A stretch of DNA of 64,000 bases from contig NZ_VOQF01000005.1 of NCBI RefSeq assembly GCF_007994985.1, forward strand, positions 186,001 to 250,000, given 5' to 3'. This document shows, piece after piece, positions 18,955 to 29,136 of this stretch. Made by a program: the position numbers and the translations under genes. Under the pieces are notes generated by a model, which was not told the DNA's origin, made no database searches, and saw only the letters and a program-made list of their open reading frames with translations. Numbering within the stretch: the first letter of the stretch is position 1; each line of letters starts with the position of its first letter. Source of the stretch: Metabacillus litoralis. GTDB taxonomy: Bacteria; Bacillota; Bacilli; Bacillales; Bacillaceae.

Positions 18955-19089
18955 ATAGTGGAATGGAGCGGAAGGTATTTGACTCCTGCGGGCGCAGAGG
19001 AAAGGCTGAGACCCCACAGGCGCATGAGCCGAGGAGGCTCAGCTTCCTCCCCGCGGAAAGCAAATACCTGCAGCGAAATGAAACGGACT
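18955..19089 (+). repeat. GC-rich palindromic element, copy R5
   Basis: Fifth copy, plus orientation. Outer arm AGGTATTTG pairs with CAAATACCT and inner arm GCTGAG pairs with CTCAGC. The remaining 18609-19277 gap has only a weak hairpin after yvoF (AACCTC...GAGGTT, ending near 18693) and no recognisable gene. Confidence 0.85.
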
Positions 19090-19277
19090 AATTACTATCT
19101 AACAAACTATAATCGCCAGTATCTTCACAAGAAAACAGTTAATTAAACGTTTGTTTAAACCAGTCAAAGCACTGTCAAATAAGGAATTCCAAAAAATATT
19201 AGCACTACCCTAAACCAAATTAACTGAATAAATAAACGATTTCAAAACAATAACCAAAACTATTTTTTGCTAACTTC

Positions 19278-19320
19278 TTGAAATAAACCCTTCACTTTGG
19301 TAGTATATTAGCATATTAGC
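19278..19320 (+). promoter_or_regulatory. Promoter and candidate operator of the his operon
   Basis: -35 TTGAAA (19278-19283), 17-base spacer, -10 TAGTAT (19301-19306). Two perfect head-to-tail copies of ATATTAGC (19305-19312 and 19313-19320) start inside the -10 and cover the expected transcription start. This is a good position for a repressor. No T-box sequence was found, so histidine control is probably at initiation here. Confidence 0.6.
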
Positions 19321-19375
19321 GAAGTAAAGCATTCAGAAAATTATACTTAGTACTTAATAACGGGGGTACAGACAC

Positions 19376-20542
19376 ATGTTTATGTTTGAGAAACCGCTTG
19401 GGATGGTAGACACACTACCTAATCTATATGAAATAAAAAAGAAAACACGTCAAGCAATGACATCAACAATAGAACACTGGGGCTTTCAATTTATTGAAAC
19501 ACCAACACTAGAATATTACGAAACAGTAGGTGTACAATCAGCAATCCTAGATCAACAGCTTTTCAAACTGCTAGATCAACAGGGACATACTCTTGTTCTA
19601 AGACCTGACATGACAGCACCAATTGCACGTGTAGCAGCATCTAAATTATATAACACCTCATATCCTTTACGTCTTGCATATTCTGCAAATGTATTTCGGG
19701 CTCAACAACGTGAAGGTGGTCGTCCAGCGGAATTTGAACAAGTTGGCGTTGAATTAATAGGTGATGGTACAACAAGTGCTGACGCTGAAACAATTGCTTT
19801 AATGATTGAAACTTTAAAGCAAGCTGGACTTGAGAATTTTAAAATTGCCATTGGCCATATCGGCTTTGGTAATGCACTATTTAAAGAGGTTCTAGGTAAC
19901 CAAGAACGAGCAGATGTGTTACGCCGCTTTTTATATGAAAAAAATTATGTTGGTTATCGAGAGCATGTAAAGAACTTACCTTTATCTTCTATTGATAAAG
20001 AAAGATTATTAAATTTGTTAAAGCTTCGTGGAGACATTGAGAAAGTTGTAGAAGCGAAAGAAATGATTTCATCTCAAGAAGCAAAGAATTCTTTAGAGGA
20101 AATCAACCAGTTGTGGTCAGCACTAGAAGCTTTCCAAGTAACAGATTATATTAAGCTCGATTTAAATATCGTTAGCCATATGAGCTATTACACAGGAATT
20201 TTATATGAAGTGTATGCAGATAATGTTGGTTTTTTAATTGGAAATGGTGGAAGATATGACCACTTATTTGAAAAATTCAACCGAGCTGCACCTGCAACAG
20301 GCTTTGGATTGCATATTGACCGAATTATTGAAGCGTTAAATATCGAAGAAGAACAGAACTTTCACTGTGTTATTTATAGCCAAGAGCGTCGCACAGAGGC
20401 AATTGCACATACAACCGAGCTTCGAGCTTCAGAAAAAAAAGTTGTCATGCAGGATATTAGCGGGATAAAAGATGTGGATGCTTTTACAAAGCAATTTGAA
20501 GAAGTGGTTTACTTTATTGGATCAAAAAAGGAGGAGCTGTAA
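19376..20542 (+). CDS. hisZ: ATP phosphoribosyltransferase regulatory subunit
   Basis: HisZ, a catalytically inactive histidyl-tRNA synthetase paralogue that activates the short form of HisG. 388 residues. The class II synthetase core is visible: motif 2-like [20 protein letters not shown] and the late GGRYDHL segment before [11 protein letters not shown]. The normal C-terminal anticodon-binding domain of HisRS is missing, as expected. The first ATG (19376) has GGGGGT about 10 bases upstream. First gene of the eight-gene his operon; hisG starts one base after its stop. Confidence 0.96.
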   Translation: MFMFEKPLGMVDTLPNLYEIKKKTRQAMTSTIEHWGFQFIETPTLEYYETVGVQSAILDQQLFKLLDQQGHTLVLRPDMTAPIARVAASKLYNTSYPLRLAYSANVFRAQQREGGRPAEFEQVGVELIGDGTTSADAETIALMIETLKQAGLENFKIAIGHIGFGNALFKEVLGNQERADVLRRFLYEKNYVGYREHVKNLPLSSIDKERLLNLLKLRGDIEKVVEAKEMISSQEAKNSLEEINQLWSALEAFQVTDYIKLDLNIVSHMSYYTGILYEVYADNVGFLIGNGGRYDHLFEKFNRAAPATGFGLHIDRIIEALNIEEEQNFHCVIYSQERRTEAIAHTTELRASEKKVVMQDISGIKDVDAFTKQFEEVVYFIGSKKEEL

Positions 20543-20543
20543 G

Positions 20544-21173
20544 GTGAAAGATGTATTAACAATTGCCATGCCAAAAGGAAGAATATTTGTAGAAGCAGCA
20601 GATATGCTTCGTAAAGCAGGTTATCAGCTTCCTCCAGAATTTGATGAATCAAGAAAGCTGATTTTAGATGTTCCGAATGAAAATATTCGCTTTATTTTAG
20701 CGAAGCCAATGGATGTTGTCACATATGTTGAACATGGTGTTGCAGATGTTGGGATAGCTGGTAAAGACGTGATGCTAGAGGAAGAACGAGATGTATATGA
20801 AGTGCTCGATCTTAAAATTAGTGAATGTTATCTTGCAGTAGCAGGATTACCTAATGCAAAAATTACAGATGTTGCACCGAAAATTGCGACGAAATATCCT
20901 AATGTTGCATCGAGTTATTTCCGTGAGCAAGGTGAACAAGTGGAAATTATTAAATTAAATGGATCAATTGAGCTTGCTCCATTAATTGGTTTAGCAGAAC
21001 GAATTGTTGATATTGTTTCAACTGGTCGTACATTAAAGGAAAATGGTTTGGTTGAGCTTGAACATATTTGCGATATTACTTCTCGTTTAATTGTAAATCC
21101 TGTTAGCTACAGAATGAAGGATGAACCAATCGATGAATTAGTTGAACGGTTATCGAAAGTAATTGGAGGCTAA
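20544..21173 (+). CDS. hisG: ATP phosphoribosyltransferase, short form
   Basis: HisG makes phosphoribosyl-ATP from ATP and PRPP, the first and feedback-controlled step of histidine synthesis. 209 residues, the short form that lacks the C-terminal regulatory domain and needs HisZ. Visible signatures are [13 protein letters not shown] near the start, [15 protein letters not shown], and the PRPP-binding [14 protein letters not shown]. The GTG at 20544 is the start: AAGGAGGAG precedes it and the N-terminus then aligns with the family. Earlier in-frame codons lie inside hisZ. Confidence 0.97.
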   Translation: MKDVLTIAMPKGRIFVEAADMLRKAGYQLPPEFDESRKLILDVPNENIRFILAKPMDVVTYVEHGVADVGIAGKDVMLEEERDVYEVLDLKISECYLAVAGLPNAKITDVAPKIATKYPNVASSYFREQGEQVEIIKLNGSIELAPLIGLAERIVDIVSTGRTLKENGLVELEHICDITSRLIVNPVSYRMKDEPIDELVERLSKVIGG

Positions 21174-21176
21174 ATT

Positions 21177-22445
21177 ATGAAAATTACTCGCATTACTGAT
21201 AAAAAGGTATCATTAAGAAGAACAATTGATACAGGTACAGAAGAGCAACGAAAGGTTGTTCAATCGATTATTTCAACCGTACAAAAACAAGGTGACAAAG
21301 CACTTTTTTCATATACTGAAACATTCGATAAAGTCACATTATCAAATTTAAAAGTAACAGAAGAAGAATTTGTTGCAGCTTATAGATCTCTTGATGAAGA
21401 GCTAGTAACGATTATTCGTGAAGCAGCGGTTAATATTCGCGCGTTTCATGAAAAGCAAAAACGTGAAACGTGGATAAGCTATGATGAAAATGGCACAATG
21501 CTAGGTCAGAAAATCACAGCTTTAGATGCTGTTGGTGTTTATGTACCAGGTGGAACGGCTGCATATCCTTCATCAGTGTTAATGAATGTTATTCCCGCTC
21601 AGGTAGCTGGCGTGAAGCGAATTGTGATAACATCACCACCAAATCAGCAAGGAACATTGCCAGCAGGTGTGTTAGTTGCGGCAAAAGAGCTTGGCATTAC
21701 AGAGATTTACAAAGTTGGTGGTGCACAGGCAATTGCAGCACTAGCTTATGGAACGGAAACAATTGCTGCTGTTGATAAAATTATGGGGCCGGGTAATATC
21801 TTTGTTGCGCTTGCAAAGCGTGAGGTATTTGGCATTGTTGATATAGATATGATCGCAGGTCCAAGTGAGATTGTTGTGTTAAGTGATCATACAGCTCGAG
21901 TAAATGAAATTGCCGCCGATTTGCTTTCACAAGCAGAGCATGATAAAAATTCATCTAGTATTCTTGTGACAACATCTATTAAGCAAGCAGAAGAGGTAGC
22001 AATTGAGATTGAAAAACAAGTAGCCACTTTACCTCGACATGAAATCGCAAAGGCGTCAATTGATGCGTACGGACACATCTATGTGACGGATACTTTTGAA
22101 ACAGCCATTGCTGTTGTGAATGAATTAGCACCAGAGCATTTGGAGGTTTTAACAGAAAATCCTTTAGCAAGCTTAAATGAAATCAAGCACGCTGGAGCAA
22201 TCTTTCTTGGAAGATATAGCTCAGAGCCTGTTGGCGATTATTTTGCAGGACCTAACCATGTTTTACCGACAAACGGTACAGCACGTTTTTCAAGTCCGTT
22301 GAACGTAGATGATTTTATGAAAAAATCCAGCATTATTTCATATAGTGAAAAAGCATTTTTAGAAAATTACAGTAAGGTTGCTAAGCTAGCAAGACTTGAA
22401 GGCTTAGAAGCACATGCTCGTGCAATGGAAGAACGACTTAAATAG
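21177..22445 (+). CDS. hisD: Histidinol dehydrogenase
   Basis: HisD oxidises histidinol to histidine in two NAD-dependent steps. 422 residues, zinc enzyme. The family signature [12 protein letters not shown] leads into the [11 protein letters not shown] segment, which carries Gln and His zinc ligands; LAPEHLEV, with the catalytic Glu-His, follows near residue 320. The N-terminal [18 protein letters not shown] is also typical. GGAGG precedes the ATG. It is separated from hisG by 3 bases and from hisB by 12. Confidence 0.98.
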   Translation: MKITRITDKKVSLRRTIDTGTEEQRKVVQSIISTVQKQGDKALFSYTETFDKVTLSNLKVTEEEFVAAYRSLDEELVTIIREAAVNIRAFHEKQKRETWISYDENGTMLGQKITALDAVGVYVPGGTAAYPSSVLMNVIPAQVAGVKRIVITSPPNQQGTLPAGVLVAAKELGITEIYKVGGAQAIAALAYGTETIAAVDKIMGPGNIFVALAKREVFGIVDIDMIAGPSEIVVLSDHTARVNEIAADLLSQAEHDKNSSSILVTTSIKQAEEVAIEIEKQVATLPRHEIAKASIDAYGHIYVTDTFETAIAVVNELAPEHLEVLTENPLASLNEIKHAGAIFLGRYSSEPVGDYFAGPNHVLPTNGTARFSSPLNVDDFMKKSSIISYSEKAFLENYSKVAKLARLEGLEAHARAMEERLK

Positions 22446-22457
22446 GAGGCGAAAAGG

Positions 22458-23048
22458 ATGACTAGAAAAGCATCAATTGAACGAAATACAAAAGAAACAC
22501 AAATTTCCTTAGATTTTACGATCGATGGAAAAGGTCAATCTTCACTTAAAACAGATGTTCCATTTATGGATCATATGCTTGATTTGTTTGCAAAGCATGG
22601 TCAATTTGATTTAACGGTTAATGCAAATGGTGATGTTGAAATTGATGATCATCATACAACAGAAGATATCGGTATTTGCTTAGGTCAGGCACTTCGTGAA
22701 GCACTAGGTGATAAACGAGGAATCAAACGCTATGGAAATGCTTTTGTGCCAATGGATGAAGCACTTGCTCAAGTAGTAGTTGATTTAAGTAACAGACCAC
22801 ATTTTGAGTTTAAAGCAGAATTCCCAAGTCAAAAGGTCGGTACATTTGATACGGAAAATGTTCATGAATTTTTATGGAAGCTTGCTCTTGAAGCTCGCAT
22901 GAATTTGCATGTAATTGTTCATTATGGTCACAACACTCACCATATGATTGAGGGAATTTTCAAAGCATTAGCAAGAGCTTTAGATGAAGCAACAATGGTT
23001 GATCCACGTATTGAAGGAGTTCTTCCATCAACGAAAGGAATGCTCTAA
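22458..23048 (+). CDS. hisB: Imidazoleglycerol-phosphate dehydratase
   Basis: HisB removes water from imidazoleglycerol phosphate. 196 residues, the monofunctional bacterial form without a phosphatase domain. Manganese-binding histidine clusters are visible: [23 protein letters not shown] and later [19 protein letters not shown]. Ribosome site AATAGGAGG precedes the ATG. hisH begins one base after the stop codon. Confidence 0.98.
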   Translation: MTRKASIERNTKETQISLDFTIDGKGQSSLKTDVPFMDHMLDLFAKHGQFDLTVNANGDVEIDDHHTTEDIGICLGQALREALGDKRGIKRYGNAFVPMDEALAQVVVDLSNRPHFEFKAEFPSQKVGTFDTENVHEFLWKLALEARMNLHVIVHYGHNTHHMIEGIFKALARALDEATMVDPRIEGVLPSTKGML

Positions 23049-23049
23049 C

Positions 23050-23673
23050 ATGATCGCGATTATTGATTATGGAATGGGTAATTTATATAGCGTTAGTAAA
23101 GCACTGGAACGAATGAATGTGAATTATATTCTTACTTCAGACCAAGAAGAGTTAGATAAAGCTGATGGCTACATTCTACCAGGAGTTGGTTCATTTAAAG
23201 ATGCGATGTCCATTTTAAATGAAACAGGATTAACAAGCTTTATTCACAAAATAGTGGCTGAAGGAAAGCCTCTACTTGGGATATGCTTAGGCATGCAATT
23301 ATTATTTGATGAAAGTATTGAAAATGGACTTTCAAAGGGCTTATCTTTATTACCAGGTCAAATCGTGAAAATTCCTGAAGGTACAGAGTTAGAGCCATTA
23401 AAAGTTCCACATATGGGCTGGAATGATTTGATCATTAAAAATCAAAATCGTTTACTTGATGGAATTTCTGGTGGATATGCGTACTTTGTTCATTCCTATT
23501 ACGTTCATACAGATCAGAAAGAAACATTATTAGCAACAGCTGACTACGGAATTGAAGTACCTGCTATTGTTGGTCGTGGAAATGTATATGGTACTCAATT
23601 TCACCCTGAAAAAAGCAGTGAGCTAGGATTAGCGATTTTACGAAATTATATTAAAATAGTGGAGGGAGAATAA
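23050..23673 (+). CDS. hisH: Imidazole glycerol phosphate synthase, glutaminase subunit
   Basis: HisH supplies ammonia from glutamine to HisF. 207 residues, class I glutamine amidotransferase. The nucleophile Cys is in [11 protein letters not shown] (about residue 80), and the His-Glu pair is in GTQFHPEKS near residue 183. The start at 23050 follows AAAGGA and gives the normal N-terminus ([15 protein letters not shown]). hisA follows after one base. Confidence 0.98.
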   Translation: MIAIIDYGMGNLYSVSKALERMNVNYILTSDQEELDKADGYILPGVGSFKDAMSILNETGLTSFIHKIVAEGKPLLGICLGMQLLFDESIENGLSKGLSLLPGQIVKIPEGTELEPLKVPHMGWNDLIIKNQNRLLDGISGGYAYFVHSYYVHTDQKETLLATADYGIEVPAIVGRGNVYGTQFHPEKSSELGLAILRNYIKIVEGE

Positions 23674-23674
23674 C

Positions 23675-24412
23675 ATGAGCCAATTTATTATTTATCCTGC
23701 AATTGATATGCGTGGCGGTAAATGTGTACGATTGCTTCAAGGAGATTATAACAAAGAAACGGTATATGGAGATTCTCCTTTTGATATGGCCAAGCAATTT
23801 GATGATAATGGTGCAAGCTGGATTCACATGGTAGACCTTGATGGCGCAAAGGAAGGAAAACTTGTGAATCATCAGCATGTGCTTGATGCAGCTGAAAAGC
23901 TTTCTGCGAAAATTCAAATCGGTGGCGGTATTCGAACAGAAGAAGATGTGAATTTTTATTTATCACAAGGTGTAGATCGTGTTATTTTAGGAAGTGCTGC
24001 CATTTCTAATCCGGATTTTGTGAAAAAAATGCTTGCTACATATGGTGAAAAAATAGCGATTGGTATTGACGCTAAAGATGGCTATGTTTCAACAGAAGGC
24101 TGGTTAAATACATCAACTATTAAAGCAACTGATCTTGGTAAAGAGCTTGCAAATGCTGGTGCAGAGGTGTTTATTTTCACTGACATTGCAACAGATGGCA
24201 TGCTATCAGGACCAAATGTTGAAGCTGTTGTTGAAATGGCTCAAGCAACTGGAAAACAAGTGATCGCTTCTGGTGGAGTGAGTTCTTTAAAGGATTTAGA
24301 AACTCTCGCAGAATATGAAAACACAGGAGTATCTGGTGCAATTGTTGGGAAGGCCCTTTATACAAATCAATTCAGTTTAAAGGATGCTTTACAAGTAGGG
24401 AAGCAATCATGA
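23675..24412 (+). CDS. hisA: Phosphoribosylformimino-5-aminoimidazole carboxamide ribotide isomerase
   Basis: HisA, the ProFAR isomerase of the histidine pathway. 245 residues, TIM barrel built of two half-barrels with phosphate loops ([12 protein letters not shown] and [12 protein letters not shown]). Catalytic Asp near the start is in [14 protein letters not shown], and the second in [22 protein letters not shown] precedes the ATG. It overlaps hisF by four bases (ATGA), so translation is coupled. Confidence 0.98.
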   Translation: MSQFIIYPAIDMRGGKCVRLLQGDYNKETVYGDSPFDMAKQFDDNGASWIHMVDLDGAKEGKLVNHQHVLDAAEKLSAKIQIGGGIRTEEDVNFYLSQGVDRVILGSAAISNPDFVKKMLATYGEKIAIGIDAKDGYVSTEGWLNTSTIKATDLGKELANAGAEVFIFTDIATDGMLSGPNVEAVVEMAQATGKQVIASGGVSSLKDLETLAEYENTGVSGAIVGKALYTNQFSLKDALQVGKQS

Positions 24413-25167
24413 TAACAAAACGTATTATTCCGTGCTTAGATGTAAAAGAAGGACGAGTTGTTAAAGGGATTCAATTTCTAGGGTTACGAGATGCAGGAGA
24501 TCCAGTTGAGCTTGCAAAATTTTATGATCAAGAAGGAGCAGATGAGCTCGTCTTTTTAGATATCTCTGCTTCACATGAAGGCCGCAAAACAATGGTTGAT
24601 GTTGTTGAGCAAGTGGCAGCACAGCTAGCTATTCCGTTCACAGTTGGCGGTGGTATTAACTCTCTTGAAGATATGAAAAGAATTCTTCGTGCAGGTGCAG
24701 ACAAAGTATCATTAAACACTGCTGCTGTATTGAATCCAGAGCTTATTACAGAAGGATCAGGCTTTTTCGGATCACAATGTATTGTAGTGGCTATTGATGC
24801 TAAGTATGATGAAGAACTTGGTAGCTGGAGAGTTTATACACATGGTGGAAGAAAAGCAACAGATTGGGAAGTTGTAAAATGGGCACAGGAAGCTGTTAAA
24901 CGCGGTGCTGGAGAAATTTTACTAACAAGTATGGACAGTGATGGCGAAAAAAGCGGCTTTAATCTCTCTTTAAATAAAGCAGTAAGTGAAAACGTAACTG
25001 TTCCTGTTATTGCCTCAGGTGGAGCAGGAAATGCAGAACATTTTTTACACGCCTTTCAAGAAGGAAAAGCAGATGCAGCATTAGCAGCGTCAATTTTTCA
25101 TTATAAAGAAACATCAGTCAAAGAAGTGAAAATGTATTTAGATCAACAGGGGGTGAATGTTCGATGA
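24409..25167 (+). CDS. hisF: Imidazole glycerol phosphate synthase, cyclase subunit
   Basis: HisF joins ammonia from HisH to PRFAR, giving imidazoleglycerol phosphate and AICAR. 252 residues, TIM barrel related to HisA. Catalytic Asp residues are in [14 protein letters not shown] and in [13 protein letters not shown]; phosphate loops are [13 protein letters not shown] and [12 protein letters not shown]. It overlaps hisA and hisI by four bases on each side, so the last three genes are translationally coupled. Confidence 0.98.
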   Translation: MITKRIIPCLDVKEGRVVKGIQFLGLRDAGDPVELAKFYDQEGADELVFLDISASHEGRKTMVDVVEQVAAQLAIPFTVGGGINSLEDMKRILRAGADKVSLNTAAVLNPELITEGSGFFGSQCIVVAIDAKYDEELGSWRVYTHGGRKATDWEVVKWAQEAVKRGAGEILLTSMDSDGEKSGFNLSLNKAVSENVTVPVIASGGAGNAEHFLHAFQEGKADAALAASIFHYKETSVKEVKMYLDQQGVNVR

Positions 25168-25787
25168 TTGAAAATGTAAAGTTTGATGAAAAGGGATTAG
25201 TTCCTGCGATTATCCAAGATGCAACAAGTAAGGAAGTTCTTACTCTTGCTTATATGAATGAAGAGTCTTTAAAAAAGACATTAGAAACAAAGGAAACATG
25301 GTTTTACAGCAGATCAAGACAAGAGCTTTGGCATAAAGGTGGAACATCTGGCAATATTCAAAAGGTTGTTGAAATGAGATATGATTGTGATCAAGATGCC
25401 ATTCTTGTTTTAGTTCAACCAGCGGGACCTGCTTGTCACACTGGTGCATACACTTGCTTCAGCGAAACAATTGATAAACAAGAAGTTTTCACAGCACAAG
25501 ATCGTTTTGCGATTTTAAACAATCTTGAGGCGCTAATTGCAGAGCGTGAAAGTGAGCTTCCAGAAGGATCTTATACGACGTATTTATTTAATGAAGGTGT
25601 CGATAAAATCCTTAAAAAGGTCGGCGAAGAAGCAAGTGAAGTCATCATTGCTTCGAAAAATCGTGACGCGGAAGAACTAAAATGGGAAGTAGCTGATTTA
25701 CTCTTCCACTTAATGGTTTTATTAAGAGAGCAAAAGCTTCCGTTAGATGAAGTGTTAAAGGTGCTTGAAGAAAGACATTCTAAATAA
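25164..25787 (+). CDS. hisI: Bifunctional phosphoribosyl-AMP cyclohydrolase / phosphoribosyl-ATP pyrophosphatase
   Basis: HisIE fusion of 207 residues for the second and third steps of the pathway. The N-terminal cyclohydrolase (to about 115) shows the zinc-binding motifs [13 protein letters not shown] and [12 protein letters not shown]. The C-terminal pyrophosphatase half shows the MazG-like helices with [14 protein letters not shown] and the [18 protein letters not shown] acidic cluster. Last gene of the his operon; a terminator follows 9 bases after the stop. Confidence 0.98.
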   Translation: MIENVKFDEKGLVPAIIQDATSKEVLTLAYMNEESLKKTLETKETWFYSRSRQELWHKGGTSGNIQKVVEMRYDCDQDAILVLVQPAGPACHTGAYTCFSETIDKQEVFTAQDRFAILNNLEALIAERESELPEGSYTTYLFNEGVDKILKKVGEEASEVIIASKNRDAEELKWEVADLLFHLMVLLREQKLPLDEVLKVLEERHSK

Positions 25788-25796
25788 GGTAAAGGA

Positions 25797-25841
25797 AAGA
25801 TATGAAGATGGGTGTAGTTGTCCTATTTTCATATCTTTTTT
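25797..25841 (+). terminator. Terminator of the his operon
   Basis: AAAGATATGAA pairs with TTCATATCTTT across a 20-base loop, followed by more T. Confidence 0.85.
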
Positions 25842-25864
25842 GGGTGAAAAAAAGTTGGTTGGTT

Positions 25865-25952
25865 GTCGAAAATTGTCTAATCGCTGATAAATCTGCAGAA
25901 TCGCTGATAAATTTCAAAAATCGTTGATAAATCTGCAAAATCGCTGATAAAT
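25865..25952 (+). repeat. 20-bp-period array, copy A1 (4 units)
   Basis: A leader similar to TTGTCGAAAATTGTCT is followed by four units starting at 25879, 25899, 25919 and 25939. Each unit is AATCGNTGATAAAT plus six variable bases, so the period is exactly 20. It lies just 3' of the his terminator and in the same orientation. Three other arrays of the same type exist at 34717, 45404 and 46615. Confidence 0.8.
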
Positions 25953-26007
25953 GACGTAGCACCCACACACTTCCCTAAAAATCCAATATGAACACCACTA
26001 AATATGA

Positions 26008-27030
26008 CTATTTCTTACCCTTAGATAAATACTCACGATCCATTGCTTGAGATGGTCGTTCGAACCAGCCATTTTTGATCATTATATTTGCACTATCTTC
26101 AGCATATAGACCAATATCCTTTATCATGCTAAGATATTTTGTTGCAAGATCACGTCTAAGTGAGAGACCAAGGGATCCGCCCATATTACCGATACCAATT
26201 GACGTTAATGCACTTACATGAAATAACATAAGCTTATCAGAAAAGGGAGCTATAGTTGAATTATTCACCTCTGTATCCCAAGTCATTGGAGCGGGTAAGG
26301 TACTTTCTTCCAATAGTGTACTAAGGTTTTTGATAATCGAGCGGGCTAATTCTATTCCTTTAATAAAGTGACTTCTTAACTCTTCAGACCTCACTGTTTG
26401 TGAAAAGCCAATTAATAGAGCCTTTCCATTCGAGTTATTTGTATGGTTCATAAAAATATGAGCAATTTCTTCAGCAGTTAGTGTACGTCTTTCTCCAAAC
26501 CACCCTCGTAAAAACGCTTGTTTCTCTATAAAATCAGGTTGATCAGGTATGGATATGTATGGAGGTCGAATAAAGATGCCTTTTGAAAGCATCACTTCTT
26601 TTGCTTTATCTTCGACATGAGCGGCATCTATTAAATAATGATAATAAAGTTCTCGTATATCTTTTCTTGCTGCCATTGAAAATGCCATACCATCTGCGGC
26701 AATTCCAGCTTTACCTAAGTTTCGAAGAAAAAATAGCATGTACGTATCAGAAAATAGTCTCGGAGCGTCTACATTGACATCTTCATCAGAAAAACCAATA
26801 GGAATCGGGTAATTTTCTTTTGTGAAAATTTCAGTTAAAGATATTAGATGCTCTGTTGATTTACTTATGGCTAATTCAATAATTTGTTTAATTTCTATAT
26901 CTTCAACAATATTGTTGAAATATTTGAGAACAGGTAATGTCGCGCTTTCTGTTATATAAGATGTCCAAAGAACCCCTATTTCAGCAGAAGTTAATTGTAT
27001 ATGGTGATTCTTCATATTCTTTTCGTCCAT
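26008..27030 (-). CDS. DUF3231-family protein
   Basis: 340 residues made of two similar helical halves of about 165 residues, each resembling the ferritin-like DUF3231 fold. Compare LTSAEIGVLWTSYITESAT near the start with LTAEEIAHIFMNHTNNSNG near residue 180. Compare also DTYMLFFLRNLGKAGIAADG with DKLMLFHVSALTSIGIGNMG, and the KGIFIRPPYI and KNGWFERPSQ ends. It is soluble, with no signal peptide. Such proteins are common in Bacillus and are thought to be spore- or coat-associated, but no activity is established. GGAGGAAG precedes the ATG. It stands alone, opposite to the his operon. Confidence 0.82.
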   Translation of the reverse strand: MDEKNMKNHHIQLTSAEIGVLWTSYITESATLPVLKYFNNIVEDIEIKQIIELAISKSTEHLISLTEIFTKENYPIPIGFSDEDVNVDAPRLFSDTYMLFFLRNLGKAGIAADGMAFSMAARKDIRELYYHYLIDAAHVEDKAKEVMLSKGIFIRPPYISIPDQPDFIEKQAFLRGWFGERRTLTAEEIAHIFMNHTNNSNGKALLIGFSQTVRSEELRSHFIKGIELARSIIKNLSTLLEESTLPAPMTWDTEVNNSTIAPFSDKLMLFHVSALTSIGIGNMGGSLGLSLRRDLATKYLSMIKDIGLYAEDSANIMIKNGWFERPSQAMDREYLSKGKK

Positions 27031-27052
27031 AAATCTTCCTCCTAACTTATAA

Positions 27053-27232
27053 CAATTAGTCTTTACAAGTCATCTAAAGAATATTTGTATTTTTTTGGGA
27101 TTTCCTTTTAATGTAAATGCTTTCGAAGATTTCTTTTCAACAGGACGTGTTCTCAAGGCTGTTACGGATTTTAAAAAGTTTGTGAAACCAGTTCGTTTTT
27201 CTGATAGTCAGGTAGAAATACATTTAAATTAA
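27053..27232 (+). pseudogene. Possible C-terminal gene remnant
   Basis: An open frame without a start codon ends at a TAA at 27230-27232. Its last 45 or so residues look protein-like (FPFNVNAFEDFFSTGRVLK, then VTDFKKFVKPVRFSDSQ). No ribosome site or start is visible, and the gene upstream is on the other strand. It may be the tail of a lost gene next to the TPR gene. I do not recognise the family. Confidence 0.35.
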
Positions 27233-27301
27233 CCACTATTGTAGAGGGCTTATCTTGTGGTATACTTACCTACGGTGAATTGATTGAAATGGAGGATTTC
27301 A

Positions 27302-28762
27302 GTGGGAAAACATTTGAGCAAACAACAAAAAAGAGCACAGGTTGTCCCGTTTCTCCAAGATGGACAATATTATTATAATAAAGGCCTAAAGGCGTATCGT
27401 GAACAAAACTTTCAAAAGGCTAGTAAATACCTGACGAAAGCATTGGAGCTAGATCCAAATGATACAATGAAACTTTCTCAGCTTGCAACAGTTTATACAG
27501 ATATGGGGAAGTATAGTCAATCGAATGAGTTACTTTTACGTATTCTTGATGACGTTGATACAAGTATGTTAGAGTGTCATTACTTTATGGCAAACAATTA
27601 TGCACATCTTGGATTATTTCAAGAAGCTTACAAATGTGCTACGGAATATGCTGAAAAAGCACCATATGGTGAATTTATAGAAGAAAATGAAGATCTTATT
27701 GACCTTTTAACAATGGAAGATGATGAAGAAGAGCCATTCTTAAAAGATCCCGATGATCTTATCATAAAACAGGATGCAGCAAAGTCACTTCTTGAAGATA
27801 GTAAGTTTGACGAAGCTATTTTATTACTTGAAGAGCTTGTGAAAGAATATCCTGAATTTTGGTCTGCTCATAATAATTTATCATTAGCTTATTTTTATGT
27901 TGGGGAAGTGGAGAAAGCAAAGGAATATTTAACAACTGTTCTTGAGCGTAATCCAGGTAACCTTCATGCATATTGCAATTTGTTAGTTTTTTATTATTAT
28001 GAACGTCAGGATGATAATGTAGATGAACTAGCCAAAGCACTATCAAATGTACATCCACTTCTTGTAGAGCATCGATATAAACTTGGTGCTACCTTTGCTT
28101 TAGTAGGCTATTATCCAGTAGCTTATAAATGGCTTAGATCACTGCATAAGCAAGGCTATGAGGGTGATGATGTATTTTATTACTGGTTATCTTATTCTGC
28201 TTACTTTACAGGACACGTTAACTTTGCTGAGCAAATGTGGGAACGAGTAATAAAACTGAATAAAGAAAAGGTTGGATCAGAGCCTTGGAATGTAAATGCT
28301 GAGAAATCAGAAAATAGAGCTAACAGCATGTCATTGGAAGAAAGATTGTACGCCATTTTCCTGTCGATAGAAACGAACAATCTTGATCAAATAAAGGATT
28401 ATCAATTCTCAAATGTTCCTCAATCACAATTAGAAAAAGAATTTATTAAACTTGCTTTATCTAATGATCGTGATGATGATATGAAAAAAATGGACTCTCT
28501 TTACCAAGTGGCAAAAACATTATTTGTTCAATCTGAGCATGATGAATTATTTCTTTTTACATTTAAAATCTTAGCAAAAGCTTATAAAAATGAGTATTCT
28601 TTTAAAAATTATGCTGGTTGGGCTGCTGCTTTAGATTATATATGGATGAAGCAACATGCTTCAAATGAAGAAATTAGCCAAAACGCTGTTGCTAACAAAT
28701 ATGGTACATCTATTTCATCAGTTAGAAAATATGTGAAATTGGTTAAAACTATCTTAGCTTAA
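27302..28762 (+). CDS. TPR-repeat protein (YvcD-like)
   Basis: 486 residues, soluble. Several tetratricopeptide repeats are visible in the first half (for example GLKAYREQNFQKASKYLTKALELDPND and the unit ending LERNPGNLHAYCNL). The last 60 residues carry a helix-turn-helix-like segment (SNEEISQNAVANKYGTSISS then VRKYVKL), so it may also bind nucleic acid. It corresponds in size and position (between hisI and trxB) to B. subtilis YvcD, whose function is unknown. The GTG at 27302 is chosen because GGAGG lies six bases before it. A terminator follows the stop directly. Confidence 0.82.
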   Translation: MGKHLSKQQKRAQVVPFLQDGQYYYNKGLKAYREQNFQKASKYLTKALELDPNDTMKLSQLATVYTDMGKYSQSNELLLRILDDVDTSMLECHYFMANNYAHLGLFQEAYKCATEYAEKAPYGEFIEENEDLIDLLTMEDDEEEPFLKDPDDLIIKQDAAKSLLEDSKFDEAILLLEELVKEYPEFWSAHNNLSLAYFYVGEVEKAKEYLTTVLERNPGNLHAYCNLLVFYYYERQDDNVDELAKALSNVHPLLVEHRYKLGATFALVGYYPVAYKWLRSLHKQGYEGDDVFYYWLSYSAYFTGHVNFAEQMWERVIKLNKEKVGSEPWNVNAEKSENRANSMSLEERLYAIFLSIETNNLDQIKDYQFSNVPQSQLEKEFIKLALSNDRDDDMKKMDSLYQVAKTLFVQSEHDELFLFTFKILAKAYKNEYSFKNYAGWAAALDYIWMKQHASNEEISQNAVANKYGTSISSVRKYVKLVKTILA

Positions 28763-28793
28763 AATCCCAAGTATTATGTGCTTGGGGTTTTTT
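28763..28793 (+). terminator. Terminator after the TPR gene
   Basis: ATCCCAAG pairs with CTTGGGG(T), then a run of six T. Confidence 0.85.
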
Positions 28794-28875
28794 ATGAGTT
28801 TGTTTTGCGCTTTTAACAAGGCACTTCCGCTTTTCTAATCTGGTCAGCTACTGTAGTCTGACTTTGTAAAAGTAA

Positions 28876-29008
28876 GATGCCTAGCCCCTCGAGGAAAAAT
28901 AAATTCCTTTTTCCTTGGTCATAAGCCACAAAGGAATGGAAGACAAAGAGCGACTTCTATTCCTTTGCGTCTTATGCTTGTCGGGGCTGAACAGGCACTT
29001 TCGCTTTT
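28876..29008 (+). repeat. Hairpin element family B, copy B1
   Basis: Begins with TGCCTAGCCCCTCGAGG and ends with CTTGTCGGGGCTGAACAGGCA followed by CTTTCGCTTTT. The two ends pair (TGCC/GGCA, AGCCCC/GGGGCT), and the inside carries AAAGGAATGGAAGA facing TCTTCTATTCCTTT. A partial right end of another copy lies just upstream (about 28803-28836). No gene is present in the 28794-29275 gap. Confidence 0.8.
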
Positions 29009-29015
29009 CGAGTTT

Positions 29016-29136
29016 GTCCAGCTACAGTGCCTAGCCCCTCGAGGTCATAAGCCACAAAGGAATGGAAGACAAAGAGCGTCTTCTATTCCTTTGCGTCTTA
29101 TGCTTGTCGGGGCTGAACAAGGCACTTTCGCTTTTC
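29016..29136 (+). repeat. Hairpin element family B, copy B2
   Basis: Second tandem copy, nearly identical inside to B1. GTGCC pairs with GGCAC, TAGCCCC with GGGGCT, CATAAG with CTTATG, and AAAGGAATGGAAGA with TCTTCTATTCCTTT. A small inverted repeat (AAGAAGAC 29201-29208 / GTCTTCTT 29221-29228) follows before trxB. Confidence 0.8.
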
